The notes beneath the pieces are model-generated. The model did no database searches, was not told the origin of the DNA, and saw only the letters and a program-made list of their open reading frames with translations. 64,000 nt of DNA from Halioglobus sp. (GTDB taxonomy: Bacteria > Pseudomonadota > Gammaproteobacteria > Pseudomonadales > Halieaceae). Of the stretch, positions 16,512-25,743 are shown in pieces. The position numbers were made by a program, and so were the translations under genes. The DNA is taken from positions 274,337 through 338,336 of the forward strand of contig PABK01000058.1 in NCBI GenBank assembly GCA_002699145.1, written 5' to 3'. Every line of letters begins with the position of its first letter. Within the stretch, counting starts at the first letter, position 1.

Positions 16512-17279
16512 TTACACCGGGTTGTCGATATCGAAGTAGCGGTGCTCGATGGCGAAGTGCTGCGCCAGGTGTTCGCCCAGCGCCTGCACGCCGTAGCGCT
16601 CAGTGGCGTGGTGCCCGGCGGCGATGAAGCCGATGCCCTCCTCGCGCGCAATGTGCACCGTTTGCTCGGACGCCTCGCCGGTGACGTACAGATCCGCCCC
16701 CGCCGCCAGCGCGGCCTCGAGGTAACCCTGGGCCGCGCCGGTGCACCAGGCGAGGCGGGCCACCGCCTGCTCCGGCGCACCGATGTGCAGCGGCGCGCGC
16801 CCGCTGATCTGGCGCAAACTGTCCACCAGCGCCTGCGCCGGCTGCGGCTGCGCCAGGGTGGCGATACAGCCCACCGCGCTCGCATCGCCCGGCTGCAACG
16901 GCTCCTGCCGGTCCAGCGGGATGCCCAGCAGTTCGCCCAGGCGGGCGTTGTTGCCCCAGCGCGGGTGCGCGTCCAGCGGCAGGTGGTAGGCCAGCAGGCT
17001 GAGGTCATGGCCCAGCAGCGTCGCCAGGCGGCGGCGCTTCATGCCGGTGACCCGCGGCGATTCGCCGCGCCAGAAATAGCCGTGGTGCACCAGCACCGCG
17101 TCGGCGCCCCAGGCGACGGCGGCGTCCAGCAGCGCCTGGTTCGCGGTCACCCCGCTGGCCAGCCGGCCCACGCGGTCACGGCCCTGCACCTGCAGGCCGT
17201 TCGGGCAGTAATCGCTGAAACGGGGGACGTCCAGGCAATCGTCCAGGTAGGCGGTCAGCTCGACGAGGGGCAGGCTCAT
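16512..17279 (-). CDS. Nif3-like dinuclear metal-centre protein (YbgI family)
   Basis: Nif3/YbgI family protein of 255 residues; these form toroidal hexamers with a dinuclear metal site and have no firmly established reaction. Metal-binding features: DYCPNGLQVQG near the N-terminus, VLVHHGYFW (two His), LLAYHLPLDAHP, and near the C-terminus GEASEQTVHIAREEG and AAGHHATERYG. ATG at 17279 begins MSLPLVEL; the frame upstream overlaps the divergent protease promoter region. Adjacent to the DegS-type gene, as in Pseudomonas. Confidence 0.92.
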   Translation of the reverse strand: MSLPLVELTAYLDDCLDVPRFSDYCPNGLQVQGRDRVGRLASGVTANQALLDAAVAWGADAVLVHHGYFWRGESPRVTGMKRRRLATLLGHDLSLLAYHLPLDAHPRWGNNARLGELLGIPLDRQEPLQPGDASAVGCIATLAQPQPAQALVDSLRQISGRAPLHIGAPEQAVARLAWCTGAAQGYLEAALAAGADLYVTGEASEQTVHIAREEGIGFIAAGHHATERYGVQALGEHLAQHFAIEHRYFDIDNPV

Positions 17280-17358
17280 GGTCACTCCGGGGCAAAGGCC
17301 GGGATGCGGCGGGCGCATCATCATATACAATGCGGGCAGGCAACTTAAACCGGCAGCG

Positions 17359-18474
17359 ATGAAAGATACCCTCACCTACGTGTTATGGCCCGCCCTGGCC
17401 GGGCTGCTGGCGGCCCTGCTGATCCTCGATCGCTGGGGGCCGGCCGCCGCGAACGGCGCGCCTGACGCGAGCCGGGAACCCGTCAGCTATGCGCGCGCGG
17501 TCGCCGCGGCCACCCCCTCGGTGGTCAATATCTACATCGCCAAACTGGTGCCCACCCAGGACACCCCCCTGGCCAGTGACTCCCTGTTCCGCCGCTTCGG
17601 CCAGGCCCAGGTGCGGCGCCAGCGCGTCGAGCGTTCGCTGGGATCCGGTGTGATCGTCAGCGACGAAGGGCATATCCTGACCAACAACCACGTCATCGAC
17701 GATGCCGACGCCATCCAGGTCATGCTGCACGACGGCCGCTCCGCCAACGCCATCGTCATCGGCACGGACTCGGCCACCGACCTGGCGGTGCTGCGTGTGC
17801 AGCTGCCCGATCTCGAGCCGATCGCACTGGGCGACTCGGACAGTACGCGCGTCGGCGATGTGGTGCTGGCCATCGGCAACCCGCTGGGCTTCGGCCACTC
17901 GGTCACCCAGGGCATCGTCTCGGCCATGGGTCGCTACGGCCTGCAACTGAGCACCTACGAGGACTACATCCAGACCGACGCCACCATTCACCTGGGCAAC
18001 TCCGGCGGCGCGCTGATCGACACCAGCGGCAGGCTGCTGGGCATCAACACCCTGATCTACACCGGCAACAGCCGCGCCGGCGGCAACGGCATCAGCCTGG
18101 CGATCCCGGTCAACCTGGCCATTTTTGTCATGCAGGACCTGATCCGCTACGGCGAGGTGATTCGCGGCTGGCTGGGCGTCAGCGTGGAGCCGACCCCGCT
18201 GTTCAACGGCGACGGCAAGCCGCTGCCCGCGCTGTCGGTGATGGCCGTGGCGGAAAACAGCCCCGCCGCCAGGGCGGGCCTGGAAGCCGGCGACGTGATC
18301 ACGCATATCAACGGCGAGGCGGTGCGCGACGGCCGTACCACCATGCACAGCATCGCGCGGCTGCGTCCGGGGGACACGGTGGAGGTCTCGGTGCGCAGGG
18401 ACCGGCAGAGCCTGGAACTGCGCGCCACGGTGGGCGTGCTCAGCCAGTCCACCGGCGCCGCGCCGGTGCGCTGA
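17359..18474 (+). CDS. Periplasmic serine protease of the DegS/AlgW type
   Basis: Membrane-anchored trypsin-fold protease with one PDZ domain. In relatives it senses misfolded porins and cuts the RseA/MucA anti-sigma factor to release sigma-E. 371 residues: N-terminal helix (about 7-24), catalytic triad His111 (TNNHV), Asp141 (TDLAVL) and Ser215 (GNSGGAL), then a single PDZ domain (about 275-360, SPAARAGLEAGDVITHINGE). One PDZ and an uncleaved anchor favour DegS/AlgW over DegP. ATG at 17359 is preferred; upstream frame overlaps the Nif3 gene start. Convergent with hisD. Confidence 0.93.
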   Translation: MKDTLTYVLWPALAGLLAALLILDRWGPAAANGAPDASREPVSYARAVAAATPSVVNIYIAKLVPTQDTPLASDSLFRRFGQAQVRRQRVERSLGSGVIVSDEGHILTNNHVIDDADAIQVMLHDGRSANAIVIGTDSATDLAVLRVQLPDLEPIALGDSDSTRVGDVVLAIGNPLGFGHSVTQGIVSAMGRYGLQLSTYEDYIQTDATIHLGNSGGALIDTSGRLLGINTLIYTGNSRAGGNGISLAIPVNLAIFVMQDLIRYGEVIRGWLGVSVEPTPLFNGDGKPLPALSVMAVAENSPAARAGLEAGDVITHINGEAVRDGRTTMHSIARLRPGDTVEVSVRRDRQSLELRATVGVLSQSTGAAPVR

Positions 18475-18480
18475 GGCGAC

Positions 18481-19779
18481 TCAGTCGTCGCGCGCCAGGC
18501 GCAACTGCGCCGAGCGCGCGTGGGCCTGCAGCGACTCGCCGCGCGCCAGGGTCGCGGCGACCCGGCCCAGCTCCGCCACCCCCTGGGCGCTGCAACCGAT
18601 CAGCGAACTGCGCTTCTGGAAATCGTACACCCCCAGCGGCGAGGAAAAGCGCGCGCTGCCCGCGGTGGGCAGGACGTGATTGGGGCCGGCGCAGTAGTCG
18701 CCCAGCGCCTCGGAGGTCCAGGGCCCGAGGAATATCGCCCCGGCGTTACGCACCAGCGGCAGCAGCGCCTGCGGGTCCGCCACGGACAACTCCAGGTGCT
18801 CCGGGGCGATGCGGTTACTCAGCGCCACCGCCTCTTCCAGGTCGGCGGTGCGAATGAGCGCGCCGCGGCGCTGCAGCGAGGCGCGCACAATAGCGGCGCG
18901 CTCCAGTTGCGGCAGCAGCCGCTCGATGGCGCCGGCGACCGCGTCCAGGTAGTCGCCGTGCGGCGACAGCAGCAACGACTGCGCGTTCTCGTCGTGCTCG
19001 GCCTGGGAAAACAGGTCCATGGCCACCCACTCCGGGTCGGTGCCGCCGTCGCCGATCACCAGGATTTCCGAGGGGCCGGCGACCATGTCGATGCCCACGC
19101 GGCCAAACACCTGGCGCTTCGCGGTGGCCACGTAGAGGTTGCCCGGACCGACGATCTTGTCCACCGCCGGCAGGGTCTCGGTGCCGTAGGCCAGGGCGGC
19201 CACCGCCTGGGCGCCGCCCACGGTGAACACGCGGTCGACCCCGGCGATGTCGGCGGCGGCCAGCACCATGTCGTTGAGCTCGCCCGCGGGCGCCGGCACC
19301 ACCATGACGATCTCCTCGACCCCCGCCACCCGCGCCGGGATCGCGTTCATCAGCACCGAGGAGGGATAGCTGGCCCTGCCGCCGGGGACGTAGATGCCGA
19401 CGCGCTGCAGCGCGGTAACCTGCTGGCCCAGGGTATTGCCCGCCGCATCCTGGTACTGCCAGCTCTCCTGCCGCTGGTGTGCGTGGTACTCGCGCACCCG
19501 CGCCGCGGCGAACTCCAGCGCCTCGCGCTGCGCCGGGTCGATGGCCTGCAGGGCCGCCCGGCGGCGCGCGGCGGGAATTTCCAGCGCTGCGACGTCGGGC
19601 GCCGACAGCTTGTCGAAACGCGCGGTGTACTCCAGCAGGGCGGCGTCGCCGCGGGCCGCGACATCCGCGATGATCGCGGCGACCACCGTCTCGACATCGC
19701 CGTCGTCGCCGGCCGGGGCACGGCGCAGCTGCGCCAGGGCCTGTTCGAAATCCGCGTCGGCGGTGTCAAGCCGGCGCAT
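18481..19779 (-). CDS. hisD: Histidinol dehydrogenase
   Basis: Catalyses the last two steps of histidine synthesis, oxidising L-histidinol to L-histidine with two NAD+. 432 residues with the family signature [17 protein letters not shown], the zinc-site region [14 protein letters not shown] and IAPEHLEL with the catalytic Glu/His pair. The ATG at 19779 overlaps the hisG stop region by 14 bases; GTG at 19785 is an alternative. hisC, which follows hisD in Pseudomonas, is not here. Confidence 0.96.
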   Translation of the reverse strand: MRRLDTADADFEQALAQLRRAPAGDDGDVETVVAAIIADVAARGDAALLEYTARFDKLSAPDVAALEIPAARRRAALQAIDPAQREALEFAAARVREYHAHQRQESWQYQDAAGNTLGQQVTALQRVGIYVPGGRASYPSSVLMNAIPARVAGVEEIVMVVPAPAGELNDMVLAAADIAGVDRVFTVGGAQAVAALAYGTETLPAVDKIVGPGNLYVATAKRQVFGRVGIDMVAGPSEILVIGDGGTDPEWVAMDLFSQAEHDENAQSLLLSPHGDYLDAVAGAIERLLPQLERAAIVRASLQRRGALIRTADLEEAVALSNRIAPEHLELSVADPQALLPLVRNAGAIFLGPWTSEALGDYCAGPNHVLPTAGSARFSSPLGVYDFQKRSSLIGCSAQGVAELGRVAATLARGESLQAHARSAQLRLARDD

Positions 19780-20416
19780 CGTCACCGTTCCCCACCGCGG
19801 ACCCCAGCGCGTCGATGATGCTGTCGATCGCGTCGTGCTGCGAGCGCATGGCCGCCTTGTTCACCACCAGGCGCGAGCTGATCGCGGCGATCTCGTCCAG
19901 CGGCTGCATGCCGTTGGCGCGCAGCGTGTTGCCGGTGTCGACGATGTCCACGATCAGGTCGGCCAGGTCCATCGCCGGGGCCAGCTCCATGGCGCCGTAG
20001 AGCTTGATGACATCGGCGTTGACGCCCTGGCGCGCGAAGTGCCGCCGGGCGATGTTGACGAACTTGGTGGCCACGCGCACGCGCGCACCCAGCGGCGCGC
20101 GCCCCACCGGGCCCGCCGTCATCAGGCGACAGCGCGCGATACCCAGGTCCAGCGGTTCGTACAGGCCCTCGGCGCCGTGCTCGAGCAGGACGTCCTTGCC
20201 GACCACGCCCAGGTCCGCCGCCCCCAGGCGCACGTAGGTGGGCACATCGGTGCCGCGCAGCACCACCAGTTGCAGGTCCTGCCGGTTGGTGGGAAAGATC
20301 AGCTTGCGGCTGGCGCCGATATCCTCGGCGGGCTCGATGCCGGCGCGCGCCAGCAGCGGCAGCGTCTCCTTGAGGATACGCCCCTTGGTCAGGGCCAGGG
20401 TCAGTTTTGCGGTCAC
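19766..20416 (-). CDS. hisG: ATP phosphoribosyltransferase, short form (HisGS)
   Basis: First step of histidine synthesis: condensation of ATP and PRPP. 216 residues, the short form that lacks the C-terminal regulatory domain and works with the HisZ paralogue, so a hisZ gene is expected elsewhere. Motifs: [28 protein letters not shown] and the PRPP loop [15 protein letters not shown] start at 20416. Overlaps hisD. In related genomes murA lies immediately upstream; here ibaG does, 20 bases away. Confidence 0.95.
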   Translation of the reverse strand: MTAKLTLALTKGRILKETLPLLARAGIEPAEDIGASRKLIFPTNRQDLQLVVLRGTDVPTYVRLGAADLGVVGKDVLLEHGAEGLYEPLDLGIARCRLMTAGPVGRAPLGARVRVATKFVNIARRHFARQGVNADVIKLYGAMELAPAMDLADLIVDIVDTGNTLRANGMQPLDEIAAISSRLVVNKAAMRSQHDAIDSIIDALGSAVGNGDDAPA

Positions 20417-20436
20417 CAGAGATTCCCGGCGGCGCG

Positions 20437-20673
20437 CTAGCGCGCCTGCCTCTCGGCGGGCGTCGCGGTGCGGATGTTAACCGCGTGTATGCTGCCGTCA
20501 GCGATGTTGTCACTCAGGGCGGCGTAGACCAGCTGCTGCCGCTGCACCGCACGCTTGCCCTCGAATACGTCACCGACCACGTCGATATCGTAGTTCGCCC
20601 CCTCCCCCTGCACGTGGCACTCACAGTCGGGTAATTGCGCCAGGACAAGTGCCTTGACGGTGGCTGCATCCAT
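20437..20673 (-). CDS. ibaG: BolA-family protein IbaG (YrbA)
   Basis: 78-residue BolA-like protein; BolA proteins pair with monothiol glutaredoxins and handle Fe-S clusters. It shows the BolA core [22 protein letters not shown] and the second motif [19 protein letters not shown]. IbaG rather than BolA is indicated by length and by its position between mlaC and hisG. No mlaB gene lies upstream (122 non-coding bases to mlaC) and murA is missing downstream. Confidence 0.92.
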   Translation of the reverse strand: MDAATVKALVLAQLPDCECHVQGEGANYDIDVVGDVFEGKRAVQRQQLVYAALSDNIADGSIHAVNIRTATPAERQAR

Positions 20674-20795
20674 AAATCTGGTCTCCGCTGGTCGGGCGCG
20701 CCGGGGCCGGCGCGAACTCGCCGTGCCGGGGTCGCCGGGAGGGGCATTTTAGGAGAAAAGTCGCGCCGTTGCGACCGCCGGCGCGGTTGTCGCGC

Positions 20796-21479
20796 TCAGT
20801 CTTCCACGTCGACGGTCACGGTGGTCCAGTTGGCGATCACCGCGTCCAGGTCGCCGTTGTAATCCCGCGCCGAGGACTCGAACTGGTCGCGGTAGACCTC
20901 GCCCAGGTTGACGCCCTCGATAATCATGTTGCGCAGCTGCCACTGGCCGTCGCGGCCGCGCCCCATGAAATACAGCACGACATAGGGCTCGCTGCGGTCG
21001 GCGAATACGTGCTGGCGCACCGCGGCGCGCGCGCTGACGTCGGCGCCCTCCTCCGCTGGCAGCACCTCGATGCGCGAACCGCCGAAGGCGAGCAGGCCCT
21101 TGCTGTAGGTACGCACCAGGCTCTTGCGCATGACTTTGGTGAACCGGTCCAGCTGGCCCTTCAACTGCGCCAGGGTTTCCTTGTCGCCGCGCTGGCGCAG
21201 GCCGTCGATACGCCTGGGCGACGCGTACCGGCCCATCACGCCGCGCGCGAAGCCGCGGTAATCGATGAGCGGGTCGAGCAGGGCCTGGACCTGGTCGTAG
21301 TAGCGCTCCGGGTCGTCGTCGACATAGGCGTCGGCGGCCGCGACCACCTCCATGACCTCGGTGGTGGCGGCTTCCACCAGTTCGTGCGCACTGCCCCCGC
21401 TCGCCTCTGGCTGACCCACCGCGTGCGCGGCGAGCAGGCAAAGCAAATACGGGACCAACAGGTGAAAACGAAAGGTCAT
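20796..21479 (-). CDS. mlaC: Phospholipid-binding protein MlaC (Ttg2D family)
   Basis: Periplasmic carrier that shuttles phospholipid between the outer-membrane MlaA complex and the inner-membrane MlaFEDB transporter. 227 residues: signal peptide (first 22, ending AHAVG), then the conserved segments LLDPLIDYRGFARGVMGRY, FTKVMRKSLVRTYSKGL and WQLRNMIIEGVNLGEVYRDQF. ATG at 21479; the frame upstream is not conserved. The usual partners mlaF, mlaE and mlaD should lie upstream and mlaB downstream; none are present, so this mlaC stands alone. Confidence 0.93.
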   Translation of the reverse strand: MTFRFHLLVPYLLCLLAAHAVGQPEASGGSAHELVEAATTEVMEVVAAADAYVDDDPERYYDQVQALLDPLIDYRGFARGVMGRYASPRRIDGLRQRGDKETLAQLKGQLDRFTKVMRKSLVRTYSKGLLAFGGSRIEVLPAEEGADVSARAAVRQHVFADRSEPYVVLYFMGRGRDGQWQLRNMIIEGVNLGEVYRDQFESSARDYNGDLDAVIANWTTVTVDVED

Positions 21480-21508
21480 TCCCTTCACTCCAATTCGAGG
21501 ATTTGCCA

Positions 21509-21537
21509 CTGGCAGCCAAGGCGCTGCCCTGTATAAT
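21509..21537 (+). promoter_or_regulatory. Candidate yrbG-kdsD-kdsC-lptAB promoter
   Basis: CTGGCA (21509-21514), 17 bases, perfect TATAAT (21532-21537). The start point would be near 21544, giving a leader of about 115 bases before yrbG. Confidence 0.5.
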
Positions 21538-21557
21538 CGGCGCTTGCCCTGATGCAA
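21530..21557 (-). promoter_or_regulatory. Candidate mlaC promoter
   Basis: On the minus strand TTGCAT (21557-21552), 16 bases, TATACA (21535-21530). The -10 overlaps that of the divergent yrbG promoter, so only one polymerase could occupy the site at a time. Confidence 0.5.
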
Positions 21558-21658
21558 CCAGCGTGGCAGTCATTGCCGCCAGGGATATATGACAACAGGC
21601 CTGCCCAAGCGGTTCCAAAGCACATCGCGGCGCATACTTTAGCAGGAAATCGGTTTAT

Positions 21659-22633
21659 ATGCTGTTAGCGGCCGCCACTATCATCATCGGCTTCATCGTC
21701 CTTATCTGGAGCGCCGACCTGTTCGTCGCCGGCGCCGCGTCCATCGCCCAGAATATGGGTATGTCGCCGATCATCGTCGGCCTGACCATCGTCTCGCTGG
21801 GCACCTCCGCGCCGGAAATCCTCGTCTCCCTCACCGCATCCATCTCCGGCTCCGGCAGCCTGGCCATCGGCAACGCGATCGGTTCCAACATCGCCAACAT
21901 CGCGCTGGTGCTGGGCACGACGCTGCTGGTCGCGCCGCTGATGGTGCAGGAGCAGTGCATGCGCAAGGAAGTGCCCGCCCTGCTCCTGGTCACCTTCGGC
22001 GTCGGCTTCCTCATTCGCGACCAGCTGCTGTCGCCGCTGGACGGCTGGATCATGTTCGGCGTCATGGTGCTCATCATCGTCCACCTGGTGCGCAGCCAGG
22101 TGCGCGACCCCTCGCTGCAGCTCGAGGCCGAGGAAGACGAGCTGCCCCACCTGCCGCGCCTGCGCGCCTGGGTCTACTTCATCGCCGGGCTGGTGCTGCT
22201 GATCGTCAGCTCCAAGGTGCTGGTGTGGGGCGCCCACCGCGCGGCGCTGGAGCTGGGCGTCTCGGAGATGGTCATCGGCCTGACCATCGTCGCCGTCGGC
22301 ACCAGCCTGCCCGAACTGGCCGCGACCGTGGCCAGCGCCATGCGCGGTCACACCGAGATCGCGCTGGGCAATATCATCGGCTCCAACCTGTTCAACCTGC
22401 TCGCCGTCATGTCCATACCGGGGATGGTCGCGCCGCAGCACCTGGAGCCTGCAGCGCTGTCCCGGGACTACCTGACCATGACCTTCCTCACGGTGTTCCT
22501 GGCGCTGGCCATCATGGTCAGTCGCAAGCGCAGCAAGTCGCGCCCCGGGCACTCCTACCTGGGCCGTATACTGGGCACGCTGTTAGTGTCTTTCTACGGC
22601 CTGTATTATTATCTGCTACACACCACTCTCTAA
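21659..22633 (+). CDS. yrbG: Calcium/sodium antiporter, YrbG family
   Basis: Inner-membrane cation exchanger of the Ca2+/cation antiporter superfamily. 324 residues with ten predicted helices in two inverted halves; the alpha repeats are visible as VGLTIVSLGTSAPEILVSL with GNAIGSNIANI in the first half and IGLTIVAVGTSLPELAATV with GNIIGSNLFNL in the second. The acidic and Asn residues of these repeats bind the cation. Divergent from mlaC and just ahead of kdsD, as in E. coli. Confidence 0.94.
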   Translation: MLLAAATIIIGFIVLIWSADLFVAGAASIAQNMGMSPIIVGLTIVSLGTSAPEILVSLTASISGSGSLAIGNAIGSNIANIALVLGTTLLVAPLMVQEQCMRKEVPALLLVTFGVGFLIRDQLLSPLDGWIMFGVMVLIIVHLVRSQVRDPSLQLEAEEDELPHLPRLRAWVYFIAGLVLLIVSSKVLVWGAHRAALELGVSEMVIGLTIVAVGTSLPELAATVASAMRGHTEIALGNIIGSNLFNLLAVMSIPGMVAPQHLEPAALSRDYLTMTFLTVFLALAIMVSRKRSKSRPGHSYLGRILGTLLVSFYGLYYYLLHTTL

Positions 22634-22637
22634 CTCC

Positions 22638-23630
22638 ATGGAACAGGCAATGTCGGAGCCAGGCTCCACCAGTTTCAGCGCATCCGCGCGACGCACCATC
22701 CGCATGGAGGCAGCCGCCGTGGCCGCGCTCGAGGCGCGCACCGGCGAGGACTTCGACCGCGCCTGCGAATTGCTGCTCACCGTGCAGGGACGCATTATCG
22801 TCACCGGCATGGGCAAGTCCGGCCACATCGCGCGCAAGATCGCGGCGACCCTGGCGAGCACCGGCTCGCCGGCGTTCTTCGTGCACCCCGGCGAGGCCAG
22901 CCACGGCGACATGGGCATGATCACCGCCGAGGACGCGGTCATCGCCCTGTCGAACAGCGGCGGCGCCGCGGAGATCGTCACCCTGCTGCCGCTGCTGAAG
23001 CGCCTGGGCATACCGCTGATCGCCATGACCGGCAACCCGCAATCCGCCCTGGCCGAGGCCGCTGACGTCAACCTGGACGCGGGCGTGGAAACCGAGGCCT
23101 GCCCGCTGGACCTGGCGCCCACCTCCAGCACCACCGCCGCGCTGGTCATGGGCGATGCCCTAGCGATCGCCCTGCTGGAAGCGCGCGGCTTCACCGCCGA
23201 CGATTTCGCCTTCTCGCACCCCGGCGGCACCCTGGGCAAGAAGCTGCTGCTGATGGTGCGCGACGTGATGCAAACCGGCGCGGCCATTCCACGGGTGCAG
23301 GTGGACACCACCCTGTCGCAGGCCCTGCTGGAGATCAGCGACAAGGGCCTGGGCATGACCACGGTGGTGGATGCCGACGGCGCCCTGCTGGGCGTCTTCA
23401 CCGATGGCGACCTGCGCCGCTCGCTCGGCTCGCGCACTGACATCAATACCACGAACATCGGCGAACTGATGACCGTGAATGCCAAGAGCGTCGGCCCGGA
23501 GATGCTCGCGGCCGAGGCCATGCGCATCATGGAAGAGAACGAGATCGGCGCCCTGGTGGTGGTCGACGAGCACGGCGCCATCACCGGCGTACTGCACCTG
23601 AAAGACCTGCTGCACGCGGGGATCGCGTGA
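22638..23630 (+). CDS. kdsD: Arabinose-5-phosphate isomerase KdsD
   Basis: Interconverts ribulose-5-phosphate and arabinose-5-phosphate, the first step of Kdo synthesis for LPS. 330 residues: SIS domain (about 45-180; VTGMGKSGHIARKIAATLAS, ALSNSGGAAEIV, and LAPTSSTTAALVMGDALA) then two CBS domains (about 205-330). Starts four bases after yrbG; an internal ATG at 22650 is possible. Next to kdsC, which acts later in the same pathway. Confidence 0.95.
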   Translation: MEQAMSEPGSTSFSASARRTIRMEAAAVAALEARTGEDFDRACELLLTVQGRIIVTGMGKSGHIARKIAATLASTGSPAFFVHPGEASHGDMGMITAEDAVIALSNSGGAAEIVTLLPLLKRLGIPLIAMTGNPQSALAEAADVNLDAGVETEACPLDLAPTSSTTAALVMGDALAIALLEARGFTADDFAFSHPGGTLGKKLLLMVRDVMQTGAAIPRVQVDTTLSQALLEISDKGLGMTTVVDADGALLGVFTDGDLRRSLGSRTDINTTNIGELMTVNAKSVGPEMLAAEAMRIMEENEIGALVVVDEHGAITGVLHLKDLLHAGIA

Positions 23631-23646
23631 ACGGACGGCGCCGCAC

Positions 23647-24171
23647 ATGAGCGCTGTCGAACAGGCCGCGGCCACGGTACGCCTGCTGGTGCTGGATGTC
23701 GACGGCGTGCTGACCGACGGCCGCCTGTACTACGGCAACGACGGCGAGGAACTCAAGGCGTTCAATATCAAGGACGGCCTGGGTATCAAGCTGTTGCGCG
23801 ACGCCGGTGTGGGCGTCGCCATCATCACCGGTCGCGAATCGGAGATTGTCGCGCGACGCGCGCGGGAACTTGGCATCGACCAGGTCGTCCAAGGACGAGA
23901 GGACAAACGACAGGCCCTGCGCGAATTGTGCGCGCGCGAGGGTCTGCAGTTGACGGAGTGCGCCTACATGGGCGATGACCTGCCCGACCTGGGCGCCATC
24001 CTGGATGCGGGGCTGGGCATGACAGTCGCCGACGCCAGCCCCGACGTGCGCGAGGCCGCCGCCTGGTGCAGCGTGCTGGACGGCGGTTGCGGCGCGGTGC
24101 GCGAGGCCTGCGAATTCATTCTGCGCGCGCGCGGCGACTGGGCCGCGACAGCGGCGGGCTTCACACAATGA
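23647..24171 (+). CDS. kdsC: Kdo-8-phosphate phosphatase KdsC
   Basis: HAD-superfamily phosphatase that dephosphorylates Kdo-8-phosphate to Kdo. 174 residues, typical of the family. Motif I LDVDGVLTDG carries the nucleophile Asp and the acid Asp; motif II is IITGRES; Lys in GREDKRQAL; motif IV YMGDDLPDL. Its stop overlaps the lptA start (ATGA), so no space is left for lptC, which usually lies between them. Confidence 0.95.
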   Translation: MSAVEQAAATVRLLVLDVDGVLTDGRLYYGNDGEELKAFNIKDGLGIKLLRDAGVGVAIITGRESEIVARRARELGIDQVVQGREDKRQALRELCAREGLQLTECAYMGDDLPDLGAILDAGLGMTVADASPDVREAAAWCSVLDGGCGAVREACEFILRARGDWAATAAGFTQ

Positions 24172-24843
24172 CCCAGCTCCTGCTTCCCGCGTGGCGCACA
24201 GTGGCGCTGCTCTGCGGCCTGCTCGCGGGCCTGTGCGCGACACCGGCGCACGCGCTGCCGGAGGACCGCGAACAACCCATCCACATCACCGCCGATAAAG
24301 CGGTGCGCGATGAAAAGCGCGGGTTGACCGTGTACAGCGGCAATGTCGAGATGCGCCAGGGCAGCATGGAACTCGAGGCGGACACCCTGACCATCTACCA
24401 CGAGGCCAACGACGCCAACAAGATTGTCGCGCGCGGCGCCCCCGCGCGCATGCGCCAACAGCCCGAGATCGACAAGGGGCTGGTGCACGCCCACGCCGCC
24501 ATCATCACCTACCTGCGCGACGTCGAACGCGTCAACCTGCGCAAGGGCGCACACCTGGAACGCGACGACGGCACACTGGTGACCGGCGATTCCATCGACT
24601 ATTTCATCATCAAGCAGCTGGTCAAGGCGGAGTCGGACCGCAACGACGAGGACAACAAGGTCGTGGTGGTAATACCGCCGAGTGTCCACCAGGGCGCAGC
24701 GGCGGACGACGCGCCGCCCCCCGGGGACGACGCCGGGACGCCGCCGGAGAGTACAGCGGCGCCCGAGGCGGCCCCCGCACCCGGCGAGGCGGGCAGCGAG
24801 GACGGCGCGGACGACACGGGGCAGGCGACAGAAGACGGTGGCG

Positions 24844-24866
<23 letters not shown>
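24168..24866 (+). CDS. lptA: LPS export periplasmic protein LptA
   Basis: Periplasmic bridge protein that carries LPS from the inner-membrane LptBFG(C) complex to LptD. 232 residues: signal peptide (about 1-28, ending AHA), then the OstA-like beta-jellyroll ([36 protein letters not shown]). From about residue 170 there is a long low-complexity tail of Ala, Pro, Asp, Glu and Gly that is not part of the fold and is longer than in E. coli. The last 23 bases overlap lptB. Confidence 0.93.
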
Positions 24867-25569
<703 letters not shown>

Positions 25570-25628
25570 GGCCGCGCGCCGGGCTTAATTTCGGCCTGGT
25601 TCACACTTGCGTCGATTTCCGCAAAATT

Positions 25629-25656
25629 TTGTAAGCAATTTTCACGCCAATAGATT
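25629..25656 (+). promoter_or_regulatory. Candidate rpoN promoter
   Basis: TTGTAA (25629-25634), 16 bases, TAGATT (25651-25656), in the 174-base gap between lptB and rpoN. Both elements are only moderate matches. Confidence 0.35.
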
Positions 25657-25743
25657 GCATCCGGCGCAAACCGGGGGCTAAACTGGTGCCGACAAGCTAT
25701 TTAGGGGGCCCAGGGGCACACCGCGAAACGCCCGGGGACATCG

